DNA of 10,857 nucleotides, taken from contig CAADUO010000055.1 in the NCBI GenBank assembly GCA_900752215.1, forward strand, positions 1 through 10,857, read 5' to 3'. Made by a program: the position numbers and the translations under genes. A model generated the notes under the pieces. The model was not told the origin of the DNA. It saw only the letters and a list, made by a program, of their open reading frames with translations, and did no database searches. This stretch comes from an uncultured Collinsella sp. Its GTDB lineage: Bacteria; Actinomycetota; Coriobacteriia; Coriobacteriales; Coriobacteriaceae. Below, in pieces: positions 5,562-10,857 of this stretch; the first letter of the stretch is position 1, and each line of letters opens with the position of its first letter.

Positions 5562-8452
5562 CGCCGCCGCTCGTGGCGTGCGCGCCACAGTTGCAGATAG
5601 TGCCCGATCTGCGCCGATTCGATGCGCTGGTAGGAGCTCGTGGGCAGCGACGTTAAGAACTTCTTTCCGTAGCCCTTCGTCACCAGGCGCGGGTCGGCCA
5701 GAATCAGCACGCCGCAATCGGTCGACGAGCGGATAAGGCGGCCGGCCGCCTGCTTAACCTCGAGCACCGCCTCGGGCAGCGAATAGCGCGCCCAAGCGCG
5801 GTCTTCGCGCAGGTTGCGCTCGCACGAGAGCGGGTCCGTGGGGCTCGAGAACGGCAGCTTGGGAATGATGACGCAACGCAGCGTCTCGCCGCTGGCGTCA
5901 AACCCCTCCCAGAAGGCCTTAAGCGCAAAAAGCGACGAGGTCGGCTCGTTGATAAACCGGCCGCGCAGGCGACGAGGAGATGAGTTGCGCTGCTGGCAGT
6001 TGAGCTCCAGACCCGCACGGGCCATCTTGGGCTCAACGCGGGCGTACAGGTCTTCCATGTCGCGCCGATTGGTGAACAGTGTGAGCACCGATCCGCCCAT
6101 GGCAAGATGGGCGTCGACCAGCACGCGCTCGAGCGCCGTAAGATAGCTCTCGCGATCGCGCGGATCGGGGATATCGCCCGCAACGACTACAGCCATGTTC
6201 GAATCGAAGTCGTAGCTCGAGTCCAAGTGCAACGATGAGGATGTTGAAGCACCGATGCGATCGAGACCGACCGCGTGGTTAAAGTGTTCAAAGCTTTTGG
6301 ACACCGTCATGGTCGCCGAGGCAAAGATAGCCGTGTGAACCTCGGGCAGCCACTCGGTTGCCAAGGCCTCGCCAATGTCGATGCGCTCTGCGGTCATTGA
6401 CTCTCCGCCGGCACGCAGCCTGCGATTGACTTGCAGCGAATACACGTAGTGTTCATCGGTGCCATCAATGATGAGCTTGAGGTTCTCGGCCAGCTCGTGC
6501 AGGCGGCGCGAAATATCGCCCAGGTCGACAACAACCTCGGGCTTGTCGGCGGCGACGGCTTGCACCAGCGCGTCGACGCTCTTGTCAGCTTGTTCCAATG
6601 CGTCGATGGCAGTGTAGGCCGACTGTAAGAAATCATGCCAGTCGTCAGATTCGCGCAGCTCGGGGCCAATCCATAGATTGGCATTGTCATAACCCCCACG
6701 GGCACGGCGGCCGAGCTCGCGAACGCCATCGAACACGTCGGCGATTGCCATGCTCGCGCGCGCAACCGTCGACGTCGCCTTGGCAGTAAGGCCCAAATAG
6801 AGCGTAGAGCCCTCGGAGGTTGCCAAATCACGGGAGACCTGGCTTAGCGCACCGGTGCTCGAGCCACCCAGGCGCTCAAACAGAACGCGTGATTCGTCCG
6901 CCGACACCACGCGCGCCCACTGACGGCGCGCCTCGCGCTCGATAGAATGAGCCTCGTCGATTACCCAATGACGAATCGGAGGCAAAATCCTGCCCTCGGC
7001 CGCAACATTGCGGAACAGCAGGGAATGGTTGGTGACCACCACATCGGCATGCGCCGCACGACGGCGAGCGCCGTGGACCAAACATTTATCAGGGAAAAAC
7101 GGGCAGAGGCGACGAGCACACTCGCGCGAGGCCGTCGTAAAGTCGGGGCGGTTGACGCTGCGCCACCGAATGCCGAGCGAGTCGAGGTCGCCATCGGCTG
7201 ATTGGCAGACGTACGCCATAATGACCGCGACCGCCGTGAGCGTGTCCGCCGGATCGCGCTTGGTGGTAATCTCGACCTGGCCTCGGCTCATGCGCTCAAG
7301 CTTGCGCAGGCACGGATAGTGGTCATAGCCCTTGAGAGCGCAAAATGACAGACCACCGTCCAGTTGCTCGGCAAGTTTTGGCAGCTCATGGTACATGAGC
7401 TGGTCGGCAAGATTGTTCGATTTGGTCGCAATACCAACCGTGATGTTGTTACGGCGCGCTGCCTCGGCAAAAGGCACCAGATAGGCCATCGATTTGCCGA
7501 CGCCCGTGCCCGCCTCAATTACACGATGAGTGCCCGTGACCAGCGCATCGCGGACCTCGAGCGCCATCGCGATCTGCTCTTCACGCGGCTCGTAGGTGGG
7601 ATACATGCGATTGACCAGGCCACCCGGCGCATAGTCTGCCTCAATCTCCTCACGACTCGGCATCTTGAGGACCGGCAGTTCGTCGGCGTCCACCCGATCG
7701 TCGGCGCGATCGGCCTTGAGAACGTCAGCACGAGCGGCGCTGAGAGAGAAGATAGGACCAGGGTTCTGCCCTGCCAAGAATGAGAAGATAGGACGATAGG
7801 ACCAAGGCACATCCGGATGCATGTCGGCTAGGCGCGCCATGAGGCCCTGGGGCAAGTCGGTGAGCGCCACGAGCAACACGCGCCATACGCCACACAGGGC
7901 GTCGACGTCGGCATTGGCACGGTGTGATACCGAGTCACAGCCAAACAGATCGGCCATAAAAGACAGCTTGTGCGAGGCCAGGCGCGGAAGCGCGATGCGC
8001 GACAGTGCCAGCGAATCGATCCAAATATCGCTCACGTTGACGCCGCCTTTGACCGACTCGATAAACGAGCGGTCGAACGTGGCGTTATGTGCGATCACCG
8101 GGCAACCACCGACAAAATCGGCGAGAGCGGCGACGGCCTCAACGGCCGACGGGGCATCTGCCACATCGGCATTTGTAATGCTCGTGAGCTCGGTAATCTC
8201 GGCGGGAATCAGCTGCTTGGGATGCACGAAGGTATCGAAGCGGTCGACGACCTCGCGGCCCGAAAGACGGGCCGCCGAGATCTCGATCAGCTCGTTGTCC
8301 TGCACCGAAAGACCTGTGGTCTCGGTATCGAGGACAATCACATCTTCCTCGATAAGGCCGAAGGACTGCGTTTTGGCGCGTTCGGCAAGCGTGGCATAGG
8401 AGTCGATGACAAACTGCGGCGTTCCTGACGAAACCGCGTCCTCGATTAGCAT
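5558..8452 (-). CDS. dinG: DinG-family 5'-3' DNA helicase with N-terminal DEDDh 3'-5' exonuclease domain, 964 aa
   Basis: Superfamily 2 helicase of the XPD/DinG type fused to a DnaQ-like exonuclease. Exonuclease domain, about residues 35-195: LDTETTG (D42, E44), HNATFD (D127) and HRANAD (H177, D182), so all five DEDDh residues are present. Helicase domain, about 285-964: Walker A EAGTGVGKS (313-321), DEAH (499-502) and motif VI QAAGRLIR (901-908). Between motifs I and II, C381, C445, C450 and C457 have the spacing of the iron-sulfur cluster ligands of E. coli DinG and XPD. A 5'-3' helicase able to unwind R-loops, D-loops or G-quadruplexes in repair and replication conflicts is expected from the family; the exonuclease activity is inferred. 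The start ATG overlaps the end of ddl by 7 bases (ATGCTAA), which suggests coupled translation; the upstream site is weak. In Bacillus and Staphylococcus the fused protein is also called DinG but lacks the cluster cysteines. Confidence 0.92.
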   Translation of the reverse strand: MLIEDAVSSGTPQFVIDSYATLAERAKTQSFGLIEEDVIVLDTETTGLSVQDNELIEISAARLSGREVVDRFDTFVHPKQLIPAEITELTSITNADVADAPSAVEAVAALADFVGGCPVIAHNATFDRSFIESVKGGVNVSDIWIDSLALSRIALPRLASHKLSFMADLFGCDSVSHRANADVDALCGVWRVLLVALTDLPQGLMARLADMHPDVPWSYRPIFSFLAGQNPGPIFSLSAARADVLKADRADDRVDADELPVLKMPSREEIEADYAPGGLVNRMYPTYEPREEQIAMALEVRDALVTGTHRVIEAGTGVGKSMAYLVPFAEAARRNNITVGIATKSNNLADQLMYHELPKLAEQLDGGLSFCALKGYDHYPCLRKLERMSRGQVEITTKRDPADTLTAVAVIMAYVCQSADGDLDSLGIRWRSVNRPDFTTASRECARRLCPFFPDKCLVHGARRRAAHADVVVTNHSLLFRNVAAEGRILPPIRHWVIDEAHSIEREARRQWARVVSADESRVLFERLGGSSTGALSQVSRDLATSEGSTLYLGLTAKATSTVARASMAIADVFDGVRELGRRARGGYDNANLWIGPELRESDDWHDFLQSAYTAIDALEQADKSVDALVQAVAADKPEVVVDLGDISRRLHELAENLKLIIDGTDEHYVYSLQVNRRLRAGGESMTAERIDIGEALATEWLPEVHTAIFASATMTVSKSFEHFNHAVGLDRIGASTSSSLHLDSSYDFDSNMAVVVAGDIPDPRDRESYLTALERVLVDAHLAMGGSVLTLFTNRRDMEDLYARVEPKMARAGLELNCQQRNSSPRRLRGRFINEPTSSLFALKAFWEGFDASGETLRCVIIPKLPFSSPTDPLSCERNLREDRAWARYSLPEAVLEVKQAAGRLIRSSTDCGVLILADPRLVTKGYGKKFLTSLPTSSYQRIESAQIGHYLQLWRARHERRR

Positions 8453-9411
8453 GCAATGCCCGCTCGACGAAGGCCCATACGGATCAGGCTGTCACAGACC
8501 TGCGGGAACGTCATGTCGTCGGTGTGGCGGATCTCATCCGGATACAGCGACGTATCGGTCATGCCGGGAATGGTATTGGTCTCGAGGATAACGGGGCCGT
8601 CCTCGCTCACGATAAAATCGCTGCGCGAGATGCCCAGGCAACCGAGGGCCTTGTGAGCGGCACAGGCAAGCTCCTGAGCGCGAGCGTAATTCTCGGGTGA
8701 AATCTGCGCCGGAATACGATGGATGTCCGTAGGGTCGACATACTTCACGTCCAGATCGTAGAACTCACAGTCCTCGGGCTTGCGAATCTCGACAATCGGC
8801 AGGGCGCGCACGTCGTCCTCGCCGTACACGCCGACGGTGATCTCGGTACCCTCGATGCACTTCTCGACCAGCACTTTGTCGCCGTACTCAAACGCCTTGG
8901 CAATTGCCGCGGGCAGCTCGGAGGGCTCATGGACCAGGGAAATGCCATAGCTGGAACCGTTGACGGCCGGCTTCACAAAGCAGCGCTCGCCACAAACCTC
9001 GACGATATGATCGATATCGACTTCATCGCCCACCTCGAGCGCAAGGCCGGGGGCAACGGGAATGCCCGCCTTGGCGTACAGGAGCTTAGAGACCTCTTTG
9101 TCGGCACCGCAGGCGCTAGCAAGCACGCCCGAGGCCGTGTAGGGGATACCCAGGGTCTCCATGGCGCCCTGCATGGCGCCATCCTCGCCGCCGGCACCGT
9201 GCATGGCGATAAACGCCACGTCAAAGCCGCCGGTTGCCATGGTTACCATAAAGTCATCAGCGGCCGTATCGAGCAGCTCCACCGAGGTGTAGCCGGCTTC
9301 CTTCAGTGCCACCACAACGTTCTTTCCCGAATTGAGCGAGATCTCGCGCTCAGCGGAATGACCGCCCGCCAAGACCGCTACGTGCATGTTCTCTAGGCTT
9401 TTACCCGGCAT
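8446..9411 (-). CDS. ddl: D-alanine--D-alanine ligase, 321 aa
   Basis: ATP-grasp enzyme of the cytoplasm that joins two D-alanines for the peptidoglycan pentapeptide. Visible family motifs are GGHSAEREISLNSG (16-29, with the first-site E21), HGAGGEDG (71-78), VKPAVNGSSYG (146-156, ATP/loop), the omega-loop FYDLDVKY (217-224), SRSDF (262-266) with R263 and D265, and ETNTIPGMT (277-285) with the magnesium ligands E277 and N279. Y224 of the KY pair is kept. Ligases that make D-Ala-D-Lac in vancomycin-resistant lactic acid bacteria have Phe there, so ordinary D-Ala-D-Ala specificity is expected. The length is slightly above the E. coli DdlB length of about 306 residues. The start at 9411 is supported by GAGGAGGAG at 9419-9427; Met9 is a weaker alternative. 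It is cotranscribed with the downstream dinG, whose start lies inside its last codons. The link between cell wall synthesis and a helicase appears to be operon sharing only. Confidence 0.95.
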   Translation of the reverse strand: MPGKSLENMHVAVLAGGHSAEREISLNSGKNVVVALKEAGYTSVELLDTAADDFMVTMATGGFDVAFIAMHGAGGEDGAMQGAMETLGIPYTASGVLASACGADKEVSKLLYAKAGIPVAPGLALEVGDEVDIDHIVEVCGERCFVKPAVNGSSYGISLVHEPSELPAAIAKAFEYGDKVLVEKCIEGTEITVGVYGEDDVRALPIVEIRKPEDCEFYDLDVKYVDPTDIHRIPAQISPENYARAQELACAAHKALGCLGISRSDFIVSEDGPVILETNTIPGMTDTSLYPDEIRHTDDMTFPQVCDSLIRMGLRRAGIAC

Positions 9412-9418
9412 GGGCAGA

Positions 9419-9427
9419 CTCCTCCTC
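9419..9427 (-). promoter_or_regulatory. strong ribosome binding site of ddl
   Basis: GAGGAGGAG on the minus strand ends 7 bases before the ATG at 9411. It decides that start over the internal Met codon eight codons later, which has no comparable site. Confidence 0.7.
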
Positions 9428-9433
9428 TATAAT
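9428..9433 (+). promoter_or_regulatory. candidate -10 box for rlmN
   Basis: A perfect TATAAT on the plus strand lies 63 bases before the rlmN start. I find no -35 hexamer at 16-19 bases upstream, so this may be chance in an AT-rich spacer. It abuts the ddl ribosome binding site. Confidence 0.3.
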
Positions 9434-9451
9434 TTCTGCAGCTGATACCAT

Positions 9452-9481
9452 ATTGTAGCGATACCCTCTACGTTTCCCCAA
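9452..9481 (-). promoter_or_regulatory. candidate promoter of the ddl-dinG unit
   Basis: On the minus strand TTGGGG (9476-9481) and TACAAT (9452-9457) are 18 bases apart. The -10 matches five of six consensus bases, the -35 only three. The predicted leader would be about 34 bases. Confidence 0.33.
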
Positions 9482-9496
9482 AATCGAAAGGCTTCC

Positions 9497-10549
9497 ATGA
9501 ATCCCAGGACTAAATCTCAGGACATTCGCGACTTGAGCCAAAACGATATTCGCGAGCTCGTGGCCGAACTTGGCCAGCCCGCGTTCCGCGCGAAGCAGCT
9601 CATTGAATGGGTCTTCGAGAAGAACGTTTGTTCGTTTGACGATATGACCAACCTTCCCAAGGCTTTCCGCGAGCAGCTTAAAGAGGCTTTTGCCTTTGAC
9701 ACGCCGACTGAACTCACCAAGCAGGTTTCCAAAGATGGCTCTCGCAAGTATCTGCTCGAGTACCACGACGGCGTTTCCGTCGAGACTGTCGGCATGCCCC
9801 GTCGTAACAAGCTTTCCGTCTGCGTTTCCACACAGGCAGGCTGTGGCATGGGCTGTGCTTTTTGCGCTACCGGTCTCAACGGCCTCAAGCGCTCTCTGAC
9901 CGCTCAAGAGATCGTCGACCAGGTACTTCATGTATCCAACGACTTTGGCGAGCGCGCCACGAGCGTTGTCTTCATGGGCCAGGGCGAGCCGTTTGCCAAC
10001 TACGACGAGGTTCTCAAGGCGTTGCGAATCCTCAACGACCCCGATGGCATCGGTATCGGTGCTCGTCACCTCACCGTCTCTACCAGTGGAGTTATTCCCG
10101 GTATTCGCAAATTTGCCGACATCCCCGAGCAGTTCACGCTTGCTGTTTCACTGCATTCCGCCATCCAGTCGACGCGCAATAAGCTCATGCCCGGTGTTAA
10201 GAAGTACACGCTGCTTCGCCTTCACGAGGCGCTTCAGCTCTACACCGAGAAGACCGGCCGCCGCCCAACCTATGAGTATGCCATGATCGAAGGCGTCAAC
10301 GATACGAATCCCGAGATGCAGGCGCTCTGCGACTTCTGCGAGGGAACGCTGTGCCACGTTAACCTCATTCAGCTTAACGACATCGAGGGTAGCCCGCTCA
10401 AGCCGTCGCCGATTCATAAGGTTGAGGATCTTCAGCGTCGTCTTGAGTCCCGTGGCATCGAGACCACAATTCGCAACTCCCGTGGTAACGATATTGACGC
10501 CGCTTGTGGACAGCTGAAGCAGCGCTTCAAAGTTCAGAAGAACGCATAG
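9497..10549 (+). CDS. rlmN: dual-specificity RNA methyltransferase RlmN, 350 aa
   Basis: Radical-SAM enzyme that places a methyl on C2 of adenosine 2503 in 23S rRNA and of adenosine 37 in some tRNAs, tuning the ribosomal exit tunnel and decoding. The N-terminal part has the LxxxxxQPAFRAKQLIEWVF helical domain (about 18-45). The iron-sulfur CxxxCxxC is C116, C120 and C123 in STQAGCGMGCAFCATG. The SAM motif is FMGQGEPFANYD (159-170), where most homologues have MGMGEP. The two mechanism cysteines are C109 (in CVSTQAGC) and C337 (in DIDAACGQL), matching C118 and C355 of the E. coli enzyme. All catalytic parts are present and the length is usual. The start has GAAAGG (9486-9491) 5 bases before it. 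The gene diverges from ddl across 85 bases and is followed by a parS-like site and a strong terminator, so it is probably expressed alone. Its codons include more T-ending ones than those of the neighbouring genes. Confidence 0.97.
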   Translation: MNPRTKSQDIRDLSQNDIRELVAELGQPAFRAKQLIEWVFEKNVCSFDDMTNLPKAFREQLKEAFAFDTPTELTKQVSKDGSRKYLLEYHDGVSVETVGMPRRNKLSVCVSTQAGCGMGCAFCATGLNGLKRSLTAQEIVDQVLHVSNDFGERATSVVFMGQGEPFANYDEVLKALRILNDPDGIGIGARHLTVSTSGVIPGIRKFADIPEQFTLAVSLHSAIQSTRNKLMPGVKKYTLLRLHEALQLYTEKTGRRPTYEYAMIEGVNDTNPEMQALCDFCEGTLCHVNLIQLNDIEGSPLKPSPIHKVEDLQRRLESRGIETTIRNSRGNDIDAACGQLKQRFKVQKNA

Positions 10550-10567
10550 GGGAGTCGCACCCCAAAA

Positions 10568-10583
10568 TGTTTCATGTGAAACA
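10568..10583. other. parS-like ParB-binding site
   Basis: TGTTTCATGTGAAACA differs at one base from the widely conserved chromosomal centromere TGTTTCACGTGAAACA bound by ParB. The right half-site GTGAAACA is exact and the left ends in T instead of C. With one flanking base each side, the arms ATGTTTCA and TGAAACAT are perfect inverted repeats around a 2-base centre. It lies 18 bases after the rlmN stop and just before the rlmN terminator, outside any gene. Whether ParB binds it depends on tolerance for the central change. Confidence 0.55.
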
Positions 10584-10586
10584 TCG

Positions 10587-10623
10587 AACGGCCCCGGTTG
10601 CAGAATATGCAACCGGGGCCGTT
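10587..10623 (+). terminator. rho-independent terminator of rlmN
   Basis: Perfect 16-bp inverted repeat: AACGGCCCCGGTTGCA (10587-10602) and its complement (10608-10623), with the 5-base loop GAATA. The plus strand continues TTTCATTTATT, a fair U-rich tract. It lies 37 bases beyond the rlmN stop. The minus-strand side lacks a T-run, so it should act mainly on plus-strand transcription. Confidence 0.88.
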
Positions 10624-10710
10624 TCATTTATTGGCCTTAATTTTGAATTAGCTGCAACCTAGGCTTATAGGACAAAATGTGTGTCCCGATAGAACATCCG
10701 TTTCCATCCA

Positions 10711-10857
10711 TTAATCCAGCCAGAACGGGTACGGGTCCCTGTGGTGGAGGTCCTCCCCCACGGCCCTGTCGCCCCACTCCGGCCCTCCGTCCTCGCGCGA
10801 CGGCGAGGCGGAGTAGACGCTGAACAGGAAGTCGATGTCCGCGTCGGTCGGCATCGT
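10711..10857 (-). CDS. 3' end of an unrecognised gene, cut by the window edge
   Basis: Reading the minus strand from the edge gives 48 codons and a TAA at 10711-10713. The protein end reads DADIDFLFSVYSA, then a charged Gly/Glu/Asp-rich stretch, and closes with RDPYPFWLD. I do not recognise a family. Nearly all codons end in G or C, and two of the three arginines are AGG, unlike the CGC/CGT use in the rest of the window. A Met codon at 10852-10854 could make a 47-residue protein, but no upstream bases are available to judge a start. The strong codon pattern and clean stop support a real coding end; the codon difference hints at recent acquisition. The 87 AT-rich bases between it and the rlmN terminator hold nothing I can name. 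Confidence 0.5.
   Translation of the reverse strand, partial: TMPTDADIDFLFSVYSASPSREDGGPEWGDRAVGEDLHHRDPYPFWLD

Noticed and set aside
8719..9396. 225-codon plus-strand frame opposite ddl
   Set aside because: It is antisense to well-conserved ddl motifs and shows no family signature or ribosome site.
8446..9411. Possibility that ddl is a D-Ala-D-Lac (vancomycin-resistance type) ligase
   Set aside because: The omega-loop keeps Lys223-Tyr224, as in ordinary D-Ala-D-Ala ligases, and no vanH or vanX gene is adjacent.
9401..10069. 222-codon minus-strand frame opposite rlmN
   Set aside because: It overlaps the conserved radical-SAM region of rlmN and would run through the ddl promoter region; it shows no domain of its own.
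10667..10686. Weak inverted repeat GGAC/GTCC as a terminator for the right-edge minus-strand gene
   Set aside because: Only four base pairs with a long loop and no T-run; not better than chance in this AT-rich stretch.

Overview
The window looks like chromosomal DNA from a high-GC actinobacterium, most likely a member of the Coriobacteriia such as Collinsella. This rests on GC-rich third codon positions and overall protein character, plus a tandem pair of WYL-domain regulators with no proteasome genes beside them. It is inference from the sequence alone, not a database match. Every gene appears chromosomal and intact except one cut by the right edge. No tRNA, rRNA, CRISPR array or transposase is visible.

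Left part (1-3436, minus strand): a two-gene unit. The first gene encodes a 1041-residue membrane protein built on an M28 metallopeptidase fold. Its active site is degenerate, and the fold is split by a transmembrane hairpin and by a roughly 650-residue acidic, low-complexity insert. A 72-residue single-span membrane protein follows, starting at GTG behind a strong AAGGAG. A GC-rich hairpin (14-46) lies beyond it. A gene-free 198-base divergent region (3437-3634) separates this unit from the next. It holds a perfect 10-bp palindrome centred between two identical 9-bp direct repeats set 42 bp apart.

Middle part (3635-5561, plus strand): two overlapping genes for helix-turn-helix/WYL regulators, similar in layout to PafB-PafC. 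They converge on, and overlap by 4 bases, a minus-strand gene for a DinG-type helicase (5558-8452). That helicase has an N-terminal DEDDh exonuclease domain and the four cysteines of an iron-sulfur helicase. The helicase start overlaps the end of ddl (8446-9411, minus), which encodes D-alanine--D-alanine ligase, so these two genes are probably translated together.

Right part (9497-10857): rlmN, encoding the radical-SAM methyltransferase of 23S rRNA A2503 and of tRNA A37, diverges from ddl across 85 bases. Downstream of it is a 16-base sequence one base away from the ParB-binding centromere parS, and then a strong rho-independent terminator. The last 147 bases hold the 3' end of an unrecognised minus-strand gene of very high GC with AGG arginine codons.

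Functionally the window mixes housekeeping (cell wall precursor synthesis, rRNA modification), nucleic-acid processing with possible damage-response regulators, and one unusual membrane system. The degenerate, split M28-like protein with its small membrane neighbour is the best candidate here for something undescribed. The parS-like site is the best candidate for an unannotated chromosomal element.
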